Counted from the stretch's first letter, positions 9,001-17,399 are shown. The stretch: DNA of 64,000 nt from Marivivens donghaensis (GCF_023541015.1 NZ_JALNPR010000001.1:558001-622000), one strand, 5' to 3'. Numbers and translations: made by a program. Notes: generated by a model from the letters alone, not told the origin.

Positions 9001-9919
9001 CACGGCGCCTTTGCCTGTGACGGGCGTTTTCCTCGATCTGCCATTGCTCACGGGAACAGAGATCGTACATGCCCCGCATTTTGCGGCGACGGCGGTTAAT
9101 TGGCCGGGGGCAGTCGCGCTCTATCATTCGGAAACCGACAGTGATTACAGGCTCGCTGCCACGGCAGAGCGGCCTGCCACGATTGGCACCACGTTAACCA
9201 CGCTGGACCCCGCGATGGCCGGACGGTGGGATCATGGGGCGGCGCTGCGGGTGCAATTGGTGCGGGGGGAGCTTTCCTCGACTGATCGCTTGGGCGTTCT
9301 GTCGGGCCGCAATGCGATTGCGATTGGGGATGGCAGCGCGGACGGCTGGGAGGTGTTCCAGTTCCAAGAGGCCGTGCTCGTTGCGCCAAACACCTATGAC
9401 CTGCGGCTGCGGCTGCGGGGGCAGCAAGGGACCGAAGCGGTTTTCCGTCCTGCGGGGTCAATGGTGGTGCTCTTGGACGGGGCGCTCGTTCAGCCTGATT
9501 ACCCGAGCAGCCTGCGTGGTGTCACACGCAGCTACCGCTTTGGTCCTGCGACCCGTGGCTATGATGACCCGACCTATCAGACGGTGACCAGCGGGTTCGC
9601 GGGCGCGGGGTTGAGGCCTTATCCCGTGTGTCATCTGACCTCGACGGGAGAGGTGACGACCTGGGTGCGGCGAACGCGGGTGGATGGCGATAGCTGGGAC
9701 GCGGCTGAGGTGCCCTTGGGCGAGGATCGCGAAGCCTATGTGGTGCGCGTCTTTGGCTCTGGCGAGTTGAAACGCGAGGTGATCGTGACTGTGCCAGAGT
9801 TCACCTATTCCGCGGCTGATAAGGCCGCGGATGGTGTGACAGGCGGCTACACCGTGCAAGTCGCGCAACTGTCGGACCGTTATGGCGCGGGGCCGTATCG
9901 GTCGCTTTGGGTGGCGTGA
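6083..9919 (+). CDS. GTA host-specificity / tail tip 'megatron' protein, gp15-like
   Basis: A 1278-residue protein, RcGTA gp15 (Rcc01698), the largest tail component, acting in receptor binding and membrane penetration. The N-terminus has a hydrophobic Gly-rich segment (about 8-45) typical of the family. Residues about 430-720 form a GTA TIM-barrel-like domain (GSELRGLTEIRG, AADWSEYHG, IDFIGIDNYLPLSDWRDG), resembling a glycoside hydrolase. Residues about 770-990 are the phage tail protein-like part that resembles gp27-type domains. The ATG at 6083 overlaps the gp14 stop and is preferred over TTG at 6080. Intact, unlike the capsid gene. Confidence 0.92.
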   Translation: MATIVLSAAGMALGGSIGGTTLGLSNAVIGRAIGATLGRVIDQRVMGGSDAVETGRIDRFRLTGASEGSAIPQIHGQMRVGGQVIWATRFLESTTTTGGSGKGSRQPSVTNYAYTVSLAIAVCEGPITRIGRIWADGVEIAADDLTLRVYKGGEDQLPDPKIEAVEGTGNAPAYRGTAYVVIEDLPLGLFGNRIPQFSFEVVKTSADDIAQKVRGVALIPGTGEYALATTPVTVNEGLGSYRSLNVHTAAGKADIEVSLDALTDEAPNLSTASLIVSWFGDDLRCGSCRIGPRAETLGPDPVDMPWQVSGANRATAGLVPYADDRPVYGGTPTDQSVVQAIQSLTARGISPVFYPFVLMEQLSDNTLPDPSGATTQPALPWRGRITLSLAPTQSGTPDQTALAESEVATFFGTAQASDFAINGTSVTYTGPAEWSYRRFILHYAHLCAAAGGVGVFCIGSELRGLTEIRGTNGFPAVEQLCQLAAEVKAILPNAKITYAADWSEYHGMQPAGTADKVFHLDALWADPNIDFIGIDNYLPLSDWRDGLDHLDADWGDIRNLDYLRSNVEGGELYDWYYHSPEARAAQIRTPITDGEGEPWIWRPKDLRNWWSNPHYNRIGGVKQETPTDWVPMSKPIVFTEYGCAAIDKGTNQPNKFLDPKSSESGLPYYSTGGRDDAVQAAYITAIHDHYADPAANPVSPVYGGTMVDMSLACLWAWDARPYPAFPNNRDLWSDGVNYARGHWMNGRLSARSLAQAVADICQRAGVAEVDVSRLYGVLRGYMIDQTDTARAALQPLMLAYGFDVTERDGKLTFVTRTPTHGVTLSSDDLVIGDRFSAIEHIRAPEAEVAGRIRLSYVGADGSYDTRLAEASLAGGAQSVARSEAGVVLTSAEASQITDRWLTEQRMARDTVTFALPPSRIDVAAGDVVTLNGDSYRIDRMTQSLGQEVEATRIDTDAYIPPLVDYLAETVAPITAPLPVTGVFLDLPLLTGTEIVHAPHFAATAVNWPGAVALYHSETDSDYRLAATAERPATIGTTLTTLDPAMAGRWDHGAALRVQLVRGELSSTDRLGVLSGRNAIAIGDGSADGWEVFQFQEAVLVAPNTYDLRLRLRGQQGTEAVFRPAGSMVVLLDGALVQPDYPSSLRGVTRSYRFGPATRGYDDPTYQTVTSGFAGAGLRPYPVCHLTSTGEVTTWVRRTRVDGDSWDAAEVPLGEDREAYVVRVFGSGELKREVIVTVPEFTYSAADKAADGVTGGYTVQVAQLSDRYGAGPYRSLWVA

Positions 9920-10209
9920 TGCGGGCGGTGTTGCTGGCTGATCTGGAACAGGGGGCGCGGGCATTGCTTGCGCGCCCTGACTGCGATTGGCCAGACCTCG
10001 CGGCTATGATGATCGCCCAGGCGCGCCTTGCCGATAAATACCGAAAACGCACGGGGCGGGCGCATCCTGACTGGGGTAATGGGACGCTCCATGACCGCGC
10101 CATCCGATTGCCTCGCGCACCTATCCGCTACCCAACCCCAGAAGGGTTTCACAACGCGCTAAGTGTTTTGCTGCAAACCTATATCGCCTCGCGCCATCAA
10201 AATCGGTGA
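9919..10209 (+). CDS. Conserved small protein downstream of the GTA cluster
   Basis: A 96-residue ORF whose ATG overlaps the gp15 stop (TGATG), so it is very likely in the GTA transcript. Sequence is MRAVLLADLEQGARALLARP at the start, then RLADKYRKRTGRAHPDWGNGTL and a C-terminal FHNALSVLLQTYIASRHQ helix. It is mostly helical and soluble, without a signal peptide. I do not know a characterised function; proteins like this occur after gp15 in other Rhodobacterales as hypothetical proteins, which is from memory. A GTA role is inferred only from coupling. Confidence 0.75.
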   Translation: MRAVLLADLEQGARALLARPDCDWPDLAAMMIAQARLADKYRKRTGRAHPDWGNGTLHDRAIRLPRAPIRYPTPEGFHNALSVLLQTYIASRHQNR

Positions 10210-10289
10210 TATGGTCGATCACGGGTTTATTCTTGGACGAAATGTCCTAAGTAGGATAGTCTGACGCGAGAAAACGCAGGAGCCTGACC

Positions 10290-11108
10290 ATGGCAAACCC
10301 GAAAACAAAACTGGCTGAAATCGATCCCGTTTGGGACCGTATCTGTTCGGAAGCAGAGGAGGCGATTAAAACCGAACCTCTGATGGGGAGCCTGCTGCAC
10401 CAATGTATCCTGCACCATCATCGGTTTCAGGATGCGCTGGCCTACCGCGTGTCGATGAAGCTCGCTTCGGCTGAGATGTCGGAGCAATTGCTGCGCGAGA
10501 TCGCGGATGACGCCTATGAGGCCGCACCCGATCTGACCGCTGCGGCGCGTGCGGATCTTGTCGCGACCTACGAACGCGACCCAGCCTGCCACCGTTTCCT
10601 GCATCCGCTCCTTTATTTTAAGGGGTATCAGGCGGTTCAGGCCTATCGTTTGGGCCATTACCTCTGGCAGCAGGGGCGCAAGGATATGGCGTATTTCCTT
10701 CAGATGCGCATCTCTGAAACCTTTGGCGTCGATATTCACCCTGCGGCCCGCATCGGTCGTGGGATCATGATCGACCATGCCCACTCCATCGTGATCGGTG
10801 AAACGGCGGTCGTTGGTGACAACGTGTCGATCCTGCACACTGTGACGCTGGGCGGCACGGGCAAAGAGGACGAAGATCGTCACCCGAAAATCGGTGATGG
10901 CGTTCTGATCGGCGCAGGGGCGTCTGTGCTCGGCAATATTAAGATCGGGGATCGTAGCCGTATCGCTGCGGGGTCGGTCGTGCTGAACGATGTGCCCTGC
11001 TGCAAGACCGTGGCGGGTGTCCCCGCCAAGATCGTCGGAGAAGCTGGATGTGACCAGCCCTCCGTCTCTATGGATCAACTGCTGAAAAAATGTATGGGAG
11101 AGGGTTAA
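10290..11108 (+). CDS. cysE: Serine O-acetyltransferase
   Basis: CysE transfers acetyl from acetyl-CoA to L-serine, giving O-acetylserine for cysteine synthesis. The 272-residue protein has the N-terminal helical domain (ACHRFLHPLLYFKGYQAVQAYR around 100-120) and the left-handed beta-helix of hexapeptide repeats (HPAARIGRGIMIDHAHSIVIG; LGGTGKEDEDRHPKIGDG). The catalytic Asp/His are in MIDHAH and LHTVTLGG. AGGAG precedes the ATG. It lies directly after the GTA cluster, an arrangement I recall from other Rhodobacterales. Its TAA overlaps the stop of the convergent gene inside a 20-bp palindrome. Confidence 0.97.
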   Translation: MANPKTKLAEIDPVWDRICSEAEEAIKTEPLMGSLLHQCILHHHRFQDALAYRVSMKLASAEMSEQLLREIADDAYEAAPDLTAAARADLVATYERDPACHRFLHPLLYFKGYQAVQAYRLGHYLWQQGRKDMAYFLQMRISETFGVDIHPAARIGRGIMIDHAHSIVIGETAVVGDNVSILHTVTLGGTGKEDEDRHPKIGDGVLIGAGASVLGNIKIGDRSRIAAGSVVLNDVPCCKTVAGVPAKIVGEAGCDQPSVSMDQLLKKCMGEG

Positions 11109-11116
11109 CCCTCTCC
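11097..11116. repeat. Perfect 20-bp palindrome holding both convergent stop codons
   Basis: GGAGAGGG-TTAA-CCCTCTCC reads the same on both strands. TTAA at its centre provides the TAA stop of cysE on the plus strand and of the AhpD-like gene on the minus strand. It may act as a compact bidirectional terminator, although no U-tract follows on either side. Confidence 0.7.
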
Positions 11117-11452
11117 TTCACCCACCAGCTGGTCGTAGGCTTCTAGCGCCTTCATCCCATACATATATGCAGGTCCGCCGCCCATCAGGATGCAGGTGGC
11201 AATCGTTTCTTCTAGCTCTGCGCGGGTTGCCCCTGCGCGGACGGCGCCCTGTAGGTGGAACCCGATGCAATCGGCGCAATGGGTCACGATGCCCACGACA
11301 ATCGCTTGTAATTCCTTATGTTTTACCGACAACGCGCCGTCATGCAGCACTGCGCGGTGCATATCGGTAAAGGCCTTGCCCACGTCGGGTTGGGCCTTGC
11401 GGAAGTCTTTGGTCAGTTTGGTGGTGTTGGCTAGGTAGTCTTTCCAGTCCAT
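11105..11452 (-). CDS. Carboxymuconolactone decarboxylase family (AhpD-like) protein
   Basis: A 115-residue protein of the carboxymuconolactone decarboxylase/AhpD superfamily. The redox-type motif HCADCIGFH (CxxC plus His) followed by GATRAELEETIATCILMGGGPA fits AhpD-like alkylhydroperoxidases, which have peroxidase activity or unknown roles. The frame is open further upstream, but the ATG at 11452 is chosen because GAGG sits seven bases before it and the family starts at MDWKDYL. It is convergent with cysE. Substrate cannot be inferred. Confidence 0.85.
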   Translation of the reverse strand: MDWKDYLANTTKLTKDFRKAQPDVGKAFTDMHRAVLHDGALSVKHKELQAIVVGIVTHCADCIGFHLQGAVRAGATRAELEETIATCILMGGGPAYMYGMKALEAYDQLVGEGEG

Positions 11453-11600
11453 GTCGCGCCTCATTTGATTGGTCACCCGATGCATAGCAGTCTGGTGGGG
11501 GTAAACCTTGCGATAGATCAAAGAGTTGGAATGTTTTTCGACGGCCCTTGCGGGGGCGGTGAAAACGGGGTTCAGTTCGGGAAAAAGACGGAGACACCAG

Positions 11601-12107
11601 ATGATCATTCGCGACGCCACCGATGCCGATGCGGGCTTTCTCACGCAGATTTATAACCATGAGGTTCTGAATGGCACCGCTCTCTGGACGGATATCCTCG
11701 TGGATGAGGCGAACCGTCTGGCGTTTCTGGCTGATCGTCGCGCGGCGGGGTTCCCCGTGTTTGTCGGAGAGGTTGATGGCGTGGCGGCAGGATATTCGAC
11801 CTACGGCACGTTTCGCGGCAAGGATGGCTATGATCTGACCGTCGAACATTCGGTCTATCTGTTGCCAGAGTATCAAAGGCAGGGACTGGGGCCGAAACTG
11901 ATGCAGGCGATCATTGATCGGGCACGGGAACAGGGCCTCCATGCGATGATCGCGAGTGTTGAGGCGGGGAACACAGGGTCCGTCCTCCTTCATGAACGCA
12001 TGGGGTTTGTAGAGGTCGCGCGGATGCCGCAGGTCGGTAAGAAATTCGGGCGATGGCTGGATATGTTGTTCTTGCAACTGACCTTGGATGATCGGCCCGC
12101 CCCATAA
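11601..12107 (+). CDS. GNAT-family N-acetyltransferase (phosphinothricin acetyltransferase-like)
   Basis: A 168-residue GNAT acetyltransferase of the Pat/YncA type. Features are the N-terminal MIIRDATDADAGFLTQIYNHEV, the TALWTD segment, the acetyl-CoA pyrophosphate loop YLLPEYQRQGLGPKLMQ (Q/RxxGxG/A as RQGLGP) and the C-terminal FGRWLDMLFLQL. Family members acetylate phosphinothricin-like compounds or methionine sulfone, so the true substrate is unknown. The start at 11601 follows the family and not the first in-frame ATG (11526). A strong bidirectional terminator follows. Confidence 0.88.
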   Translation: MIIRDATDADAGFLTQIYNHEVLNGTALWTDILVDEANRLAFLADRRAAGFPVFVGEVDGVAAGYSTYGTFRGKDGYDLTVEHSVYLLPEYQRQGLGPKLMQAIIDRAREQGLHAMIASVEAGNTGSVLLHERMGFVEVARMPQVGKKFGRWLDMLFLQLTLDDRPAP

Positions 12108-12110
12108 AAA

Positions 12111-12136
12111 AACGCCCCCGAAATCGGGGGCGTTTT
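12111..12136. terminator. Bidirectional rho-independent terminator
   Basis: AACGCCCCCG / CGGGGGCGTT stem with an AAAT-type loop, flanked by an A-run on one side and T-rich sequence on the other. It separates the acetyltransferase gene from convergent pdhC. Confidence 0.9.
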
Positions 12137-12155
12137 CGTATCAATCGACTGCTGA

Positions 12156-13454
12156 TTAAGCTAGCATTGCAATCGGGTTTTCGAGGTTCGCTTTGATCGC
12201 CTCGAGGAGTTGTGCGCCCAGTGCGCCGTCGATCACGCGGTGGTCAACGGAGAGGGTGACGGACATGACTGTCGCCACTTTGATCTGGTCGTCAGCGCCA
12301 ACCACAGGTTTCTTCACGCCCGCGCCAACGGCGAGGATGCCAGAGTGCGGCGGGTTGATGATGGCGTCGAAGTTGTCGATGCCGAACATGCCGAGGTTGG
12401 AGATCGCGAAGGAGCCGCCCTGATATTCATGCGGCGCGAGTTTGCGGTCGCGGGCACGTTTGGCGAGGTCTTTCATCTCTGCCGACAGAGCCGAGAGCGA
12501 TTTGCTGTCCGAGTTTTTGAGAACTGGAGTGAACAAGCCGCCTTCGATGGCTACAGCCACAGCCACGTCGGAGTTTTTTAACTTCAGCACGCGGTCGCCA
12601 GCCCAAACAGCGTTGGCTTCTGGGATCTGTTGCAGGGCCAATGCGCAGGCTTTGATGATGAAATCGTTGACCGAGAGTTTGACGCCACGGTCGCCGAGTT
12701 TCGCATTGAGCTGGGCGCGGAAGGCAAGCAGGTCGTCCAGTTCGATGTCGCGGCGCAGGTAGAAGTGCGGAACCGACTGCTTTGCCTCGGTGAGGCGAGC
12801 AGCGATGGTTTTGCGCATACCGTCGAGTTTGACTTCCTCGAAATCGGTGCCTTCGTACATTTTGAGCACGGCATCGGTGGACGGGCCTTGGGCCATGGCA
12901 GCAGCAGGAGCCGCAGCCTTGGGAGCCTCGGTCGCAGCGGCAGCAGGAGCGGCAGTTTTGGGTGCAGCGGTGGCACCTTCAACGTCCGATTTCACGATGC
13001 GACCACGCGGGCCAGAGCCAGCGATAGCAGACAGGTCGAGACCTTTTTGACCAGCGATGCGACGCGCGAGCGGCGATGCAAAGACGCGGTTGCCGTCTTT
13101 GATAGGTGCTGCTGGGGCAGGTGCCGCAGCCGCAGGAGCCGTCGCCGCGACAGGAGCCGCCGCCGCAGGGGCCGCAGCAGGTGCAGACGCGCCCGCTGCT
13201 GGAACCTCTTCGCCCTCTTCGACGAGGATTGCGATCAGGCTGTTGACCTTTACGCCTTCGGTGCCCTCAGCGATGACGATCTTGCCAACGACGCCTTCGT
13301 CCACGGCTTCGAATTCCATGGTGGCTTTGTCGGTTTCGATCTCAGCGATGATGTCGCCCGATTTTACTTCGTCGCCCTCTTTGACCAGCCATTTGGCCAG
13401 CGTGCCTTCCTCCATCGTGGGGGACAGGGCGGGCATGAGAATTTCTGTAGCCAT
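12156..13454 (-). CDS. pdhC: Pyruvate dehydrogenase complex E2, dihydrolipoamide acetyltransferase
   Basis: E2 core of the pyruvate dehydrogenase complex, which moves the acetyl group from lipoamide to CoA. Of 432 residues, 1-78 form one lipoyl domain with the lipoylated Lys43 in ETDKATMEF. An Ala/Pro linker (about 85-118), a peripheral subunit-binding domain ([16 protein letters not shown], about 125-160), a second Ala-rich linker and the catalytic domain follow. The active-site His is in [14 protein letters not shown] near the C-terminus. It is the last gene of a pdhA-pdhB-pdhC operon, 12 bases after pdhB. Confidence 0.97.
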   Translation of the reverse strand: MATEILMPALSPTMEEGTLAKWLVKEGDEVKSGDIIAEIETDKATMEFEAVDEGVVGKIVIAEGTEGVKVNSLIAILVEEGEEVPAAGASAPAAAPAAAAPVAATAPAAAAPAPAAPIKDGNRVFASPLARRIAGQKGLDLSAIAGSGPRGRIVKSDVEGATAAPKTAAPAAAATEAPKAAAPAAAMAQGPSTDAVLKMYEGTDFEEVKLDGMRKTIAARLTEAKQSVPHFYLRRDIELDDLLAFRAQLNAKLGDRGVKLSVNDFIIKACALALQQIPEANAVWAGDRVLKLKNSDVAVAVAIEGGLFTPVLKNSDSKSLSALSAEMKDLAKRARDRKLAPHEYQGGSFAISNLGMFGIDNFDAIINPPHSGILAVGAGVKKPVVGADDQIKVATVMSVTLSVDHRVIDGALGAQLLEAIKANLENPIAMLA

Positions 13455-13466
13455 TTCTCTGTCTCC

Positions 13467-14831
13467 TTAGCGGTAGGTGACTTGCTTCACGGCGTCGATG
13501 ACTTCAGCCGTGGTGACAAGAGCGTGCTTTTCGAGGTTTGCCGCGTAGGGCATCGGAACGTCCTTGCCGGTGCAGTTCAGGACAGGCGCGTCGAGGTAGT
13601 CGAACGCGTGTGTCATGACATATGCCGACAGGTGGTTGCCGATAGAGCCAACGGGCCAGCCTTCTTCGACGGTGATCATGCGGTTGGTCTTCATCACCGA
13701 AGCAATCACGGTGTCGTAGTCCAATGGACGCAGGGTGCGCAGGTCGATGACTTCGGCGTCGATGCCTTCTTCGGCCAGCTTTTCAGCGGCTTCGAGGGCG
13801 TAGGTCATGCCGATGCCGAAGGACACGATGGTCACGTCGTTACCAGAGCGGCAGATTTTGGCCTTGCCGAACGGGATGGTGAAATCGTCGAGCACCGGAA
13901 CCTCGAACGATTTACCGTAGAGGATTTCGTTCTCGAGGAAGATCACTGGGTTCGGATCGCGGATCGCCTGTTTCATCAGACCTTTGTAGTCAGCAGCCGA
14001 GTAGGGCATGACGACCTTGAGGCCAGGGATTTGCGCATACCATGCTGCGTAGTCCTGAGAGTGCTGCGCGCCCACACGAGCCGCTGCACCGTTCGGGCCA
14101 CGGAACACCATCGGCGCACCCATCTGACCGCCAGACATATAGAGCGTCTTAGCAGCCGAGTTGATGATGTGGTCGATGGCCTGCATTGCAAAGTTGAAGG
14201 TCATGAATTCAACGATCGGTTTCAGACCGCCGAATGCAGCACCCGTTGCGATACCTGCAAAGCCGTGTTCGGTGATCGGCGTGTCGATGACGCGCTTAGA
14301 GCCGAATTCGTCCAGCATACCTTGGGAGATTTTATACGCCCCTTGGTATTCGCCAACTTCTTCACCCATGAGGAATACGTCGGGGTCGCGGCGCATTTCT
14401 TCGGCCATCGCGTCGCGCAGAGCTTCGCGGACGGTCTGAGTCTTCATTGGGGTGCCTTCGGGCCAGTCGGGGGACTGGTCAACCTTCGGTACTGCAGGAG
14501 CAGCCGCCGCAGGGGCAGGGGCCGCTGCAACAGGGGCCGCAGCCTCAGCCGCAGGTGCCGATTGGCCAGCGTCCGCAGGAACCTCTTCGCCTTCTTCAAC
14601 GAGAACGGCGATAGGGGTGTTCACTTTGACGTTTTCGGTGCCTTCAGCGATCAGGATTTTGCCCATGATGCCTTCGTCGACGGCCTCGAACTCCATCGTA
14701 GCTTTGTCGGTTTCGATCTCTGCGATGATGTCACCCGCAGAAATGGTGTCGCCCTCTTTTTTCAGCCATTTGGCCAGAGTGCCTTCTTCCATTGTCGGAG
14801 AGAGGGCGGGCATGAGAATTTCGGTTGCCAT
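13467..14831 (-). CDS. pdhB: Pyruvate dehydrogenase complex E1 beta subunit with N-terminal lipoyl domain
   Basis: E1-beta subunit of pyruvate dehydrogenase, 454 residues. Residues 1-78 are a lipoyl domain almost identical to that of the E2 gene next door, with Lys43 in ETDKATMEF. An Ala-rich linker to about residue 122 leads into the transketolase-type E1-beta body ([34 protein letters not shown]; later [17 protein letters not shown]). Lipoyl-E1-beta fusions are normal for Rhodobacterales. It lies 21 bases after pdhA. Confidence 0.97.
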   Translation of the reverse strand: MATEILMPALSPTMEEGTLAKWLKKEGDTISAGDIIAEIETDKATMEFEAVDEGIMGKILIAEGTENVKVNTPIAVLVEEGEEVPADAGQSAPAAEAAAPVAAAPAPAAAAPAVPKVDQSPDWPEGTPMKTQTVREALRDAMAEEMRRDPDVFLMGEEVGEYQGAYKISQGMLDEFGSKRVIDTPITEHGFAGIATGAAFGGLKPIVEFMTFNFAMQAIDHIINSAAKTLYMSGGQMGAPMVFRGPNGAAARVGAQHSQDYAAWYAQIPGLKVVMPYSAADYKGLMKQAIRDPNPVIFLENEILYGKSFEVPVLDDFTIPFGKAKICRSGNDVTIVSFGIGMTYALEAAEKLAEEGIDAEVIDLRTLRPLDYDTVIASVMKTNRMITVEEGWPVGSIGNHLSAYVMTHAFDYLDAPVLNCTGKDVPMPYAANLEKHALVTTAEVIDAVKQVTYR

Positions 14832-14852
14832 GTGTGATGTCCTCTCTCGATC

Positions 14853-15842
14853 TTACGCGTAAATGTCGGTCCACAGCTCATCAAGAGCTGGTTCCGGGCT
14901 GGTTTTCGCGAATTCGGCGGACTCGTTCACGATGTCTTTGATTTCCTTGTCGATCTTTTTCAGATCGTCCTCGGAAGCATGGCTGCCCGTGAGCAACATC
15001 GCGCGGATCTGTTCGATCGGGTCACGCTCTTCGCGCATTTTCTGCACTTCTTCGCGGGTCCGGTATTTCGCAGGGTCCGACATGGAGTGGCCACGGTAGC
15101 GGTAGGTTTTGACCTCTAGGATGTAGGGGCCTTTGCCTGCGCGGCAGTGCGCAACAGCGCGTTCGCCAGCCTCTTTGACGGCGAGGACGGACATGCCGTC
15201 AACTTCTTCGCCTTTGATGCCGTAAGCTTCGCCGCGACCGTAGAGCGAGGTCGATTTGGTGGAGCGTGCCACCGAGGTGCCCATAGCGTATTGGTTGTTC
15301 TCGATGACGAAGATCACCGGAAGGTCCCAGAGTTCCGCCATGTTGTAGGTCTCGTAAACCTGACCTTGGTTCGCAGCGCCATCGCCGAAGTAGGCGAAGG
15401 TGACGTTGTCGTTGCCGCGGTATTTGTCCGAGAAGGCCAGACCTGCACCAAGCGGCACCTGAGCGCCAACGATGCCGTGGCCGCCGTAGAAGTGCTTTTC
15501 CTTGGAGAACATGTGCATGGAGCCGCCCTTACCTTTGGAGTAGCCACCTTCGCGGCCGGTAAGTTCTGCCATCACACCGTTTGCATCCATACCACATGCG
15601 AGCATGTGACCGTGGTCGCGGTAGGAGGTGACGCGTTTGTCGCCCTCTTTGGTGCAAGCTTCGAGGCCGACGACGACCGCTTCTTGACCGATGTAGAGGT
15701 GACAGAAGCCGCCGATAAGACCCATGCCATAAAGCTGGCCGGCCTTTTCTTCGAAGCGGCGGATGAGAAGCATGTCACGGTAGTAGCTCAGCAGCTCTTC
15801 CTTGGACACGTTTGCCTGTGCGGCTGGTTTTCTAGCGGCCAT
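14853..15842 (-). CDS. pdhA: Pyruvate dehydrogenase complex E1 alpha subunit
   Basis: E1-alpha subunit, which with E1-beta decarboxylates pyruvate using thiamine diphosphate. The 329-residue protein has the ThDP motif GDGAANQGQVYE ending in VIENN (about 163-195), the regulatory-loop-like YRYRGHSMSDPAKYRTREEV, and GGHGIVGAQVPLGAGLAF. First gene of pdhABC. Upstream lies a 22-base palindrome and a sequence resembling the operators of the neighbouring glycolytic genes, so regulation at this promoter is likely. Confidence 0.97.
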   Translation of the reverse strand: MAARKPAAQANVSKEELLSYYRDMLLIRRFEEKAGQLYGMGLIGGFCHLYIGQEAVVVGLEACTKEGDKRVTSYRDHGHMLACGMDANGVMAELTGREGGYSKGKGGSMHMFSKEKHFYGGHGIVGAQVPLGAGLAFSDKYRGNDNVTFAYFGDGAANQGQVYETYNMAELWDLPVIFVIENNQYAMGTSVARSTKSTSLYGRGEAYGIKGEEVDGMSVLAVKEAGERAVAHCRAGKGPYILEVKTYRYRGHSMSDPAKYRTREEVQKMREERDPIEQIRAMLLTGSHASEDDLKKIDKEIKDIVNESAEFAKTSPEPALDELWTDIYA

Positions 15843-15858
15843 AGGTCCTCCGTCCTGT

Positions 15859-15886
15859 GATGGCGATAGTTTAGTGTTAAACTATC
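15859..15886. promoter_or_regulatory. Candidate operator upstream of pdhA (palindrome)
   Basis: GATAGTTTA-GTGT-TAAACTATC (15865-15886) has nine-base arms that pair perfectly. It lies 23 bases before the pdhA start codon. The overlapping GATGGCGATAGT at 15859-15870 partly resembles the 12-mers before gap, pgk and fda. A repressor binding here would control the whole pdh operon; the protein is unknown. Confidence 0.5.
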
Positions 15887-15995
15887 TATACAGGATTGGG
15901 ATTTATAAAGCGAGTGTCAATATCGGTCAGAGTTGGATAGGTGGGTTGCACGGCGTGCAAGGCAGCGTTACGCCCCTGTAAACAAAGGGCGAAAA

Positions 15996-16051
15996 GGGGG
16001 CTCTGCCCCCTCGGCTGCGCCTTCACCCCCGGGATATTGGGGGCACAAAGG
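15996..16051. repeat. Interspersed intergenic GC-rich repeat, copy 1
   Basis: Contains GGGGGCTCTGCCCCC, then CACCCCCGGGATATT and GGCACAAAGG. The same order of elements returns at 19983-20026. The first part is an inverted repeat able to form a hairpin. It sits between pdhA and ftsB. Similar CCCCCGGRRTATTT..CAAAG sequences are common between genes in Rhodobacterales as I remember them; their function is not known. Confidence 0.6.
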
Positions 16052-16056
16052 CAGGA

Positions 16057-16359
16057 TTATCGGGTGATTACGATCTCGTCCGAGCGGACCATGCCGAGAA
16101 CATCGCGGGCGCGTTCGTCGAGAAGGTCGAGGTCGAGGTAATTGTCAGAGAGACGGCGGGTGAGGTTTTGCATATGCGCCACTTCGACGTTCAGCGCGTC
16201 GAGGTCGGCCTGCAATTCACGGGCTTGGGCATCAATTTCAGCGCGGCGGAAGACACCGTATTCACCCTGCACAGCGGCAAAGGTGAAGTAGAGACCCAGA
16301 AGGATCAAAACAGTAAAGTAAATAACAGAGCCCATAGCGGGCCGTGCGCTGCGATTCAT
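16057..16359 (-). CDS. ftsB: Septum formation initiator FtsB/DivIC family protein
   Basis: A 100-residue bitopic membrane protein of the FtsB/DivIC family, which links FtsQ and FtsL in the divisome. One transmembrane helix (SVIYFTVLILLGLYFTFAAV, about 10-29) is followed by a periplasmic coiled coil (EIDAQARELQADLDALNVEVAHMQNLTRRL) and the conserved LDERARDVLGMVRSDEIV end. The ATG at 16359 is chosen over a GTG six codons upstream because GAGG precedes it at good spacing. Its position before pdhA is common in alphaproteobacteria. Confidence 0.9.
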   Translation of the reverse strand: MNRSARPAMGSVIYFTVLILLGLYFTFAAVQGEYGVFRRAEIDAQARELQADLDALNVEVAHMQNLTRRLSDNYLDLDLLDERARDVLGMVRSDEIVITR

Positions 16360-16471
16360 AACATGCCTCAAAATCACCTCTGACGGGTGTTGACGCTAGA
16401 TTCGCACATCTGATTCGTTTTGTGAATCCCCCAAAGGGTTATTTCGCAAAGTTTTTTTGAGTAGAGTCAGG

Positions 16472-16498
16472 AAAGAAACAGGGCGCCCGAAGGCGCCC
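16472..16498 (-). terminator. Rho-independent terminator after the aldolase gene
   Basis: On the minus strand GGGCGCC-TTCG-GGCGCCC forms a stem with a stable tetraloop, followed by a T-rich tract (TGTTTCTTT). It lies ten bases after the fda stop codon. Confidence 0.88.
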
Positions 16499-16508
16499 CG
16501 CTTTGTCT

Positions 16509-17399
16509 TTAGCCTGCAACCGAAGCGTCATAGATCGAGCCAACCGATGCGGCGAGCATGGCGTCAAATTCTGCATCAGACTGTTTGGCCGAGAGGCCTT
16601 CGGTCAGGCCGCGCGAGAAGGAGGCGATCATGCCTGTTTGTTTCGACAGGAGGTCGTTTGCGTCCTTGCGGGAGTAGCCACCAGAGAGGGCGACGACTTT
16701 CATCACGCGGGGATGATCGACGAGCGGTTTGTAGAAGTTTTCGACCGAAGGGAGCGAGAGTTTCAGCATCACCTGTTTGTCGGCGGGCAGAGCGTCCAGC
16801 TGAGCGAGGATTTCGTCGCGCAGGATGGTTTCGGCCTCGGCCTTATCGGCGATGGTGATGTTCACTTCGGGCTCGATGATCGGCATCAGGCCGTGCGAGA
16901 GAACCTGCATACCGATTTCAAACTGCTGCGCGACGACGGCTTTGATGCCTTCGGCGTTGGCAGCGTTGATGACCGAGCGTTCTTTGGTGCCAAAGATGCC
17001 TTTGGTCACGGCGCGCGCGAGCAGGGTGTCCAACTCTGGCATCGGTTTCATCAGTTGAACGCCGTTTGCCTCGTCTGCGAGACCCTTGTCGATTTTCAGG
17101 AAGGGCACGACCGATTTTGCGTTCCAGAGGAATTCAGCGGTCGGGGTGCCGTCAATGTCGCGGTCCATGGTCATTTCAAAGAGGATCGCGCCGACGATTT
17201 TGTCGCCTGTGAAGGAGGGGGATTTGATGATCCGCGACCGCATCTGGTGGATCATGTCGAACATCTCGGCGTCGCCGTTGTATTCGCTTTCTTCAACACC
17301 GTAGAGGCGCAGGGCCTTGGGGGTCGAGCCGCCACTCTGGTCGAGAGCTGCGATAAAGCCTTTGCCTTCGGATACCTTAGCGGCCATCTGCGGGTTCAT
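16509..17399 (-). CDS. fda: Fructose-bisphosphate aldolase, class I
   Basis: A 296-residue class I (Schiff base) aldolase that interconverts fructose 1,6-bisphosphate and the two triose phosphates. It has AALDQSGGSTPKALRLYG near the N-terminus, ILFEMTMDRDIDG, PFLKIDKGLA, and IIEPEVNI and VMLKLSLP strands that carry the catalytic Glu and Lys. This is the bacterial single-domain class I type (FDA family), not the zinc-dependent class II. It lies downstream of pgk in the same orientation but with its own operator pair and a large hairpin between. Confidence 0.94.
   Translation of the reverse strand: MNPQMAAKVSEGKGFIAALDQSGGSTPKALRLYGVEESEYNGDAEMFDMIHQMRSRIIKSPSFTGDKIVGAILFEMTMDRDIDGTPTAEFLWNAKSVVPFLKIDKGLADEANGVQLMKPMPELDTLLARAVTKGIFGTKERSVINAANAEGIKAVVAQQFEIGMQVLSHGLMPIIEPEVNITIADKAEAETILRDEILAQLDALPADKQVMLKLSLPSVENFYKPLVDHPRVMKVVALSGGYSRKDANDLLSKQTGMIASFSRGLTEGLSAKQSDAEFDAMLAASVGSIYDASVAG

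Noticed and set aside
12630-14837. 735-codon plus-strand ORF across pdhC and pdhB
   Set aside because: Runs antisense through two clear genes; product is low-complexity Arg/Ser/His sequence.
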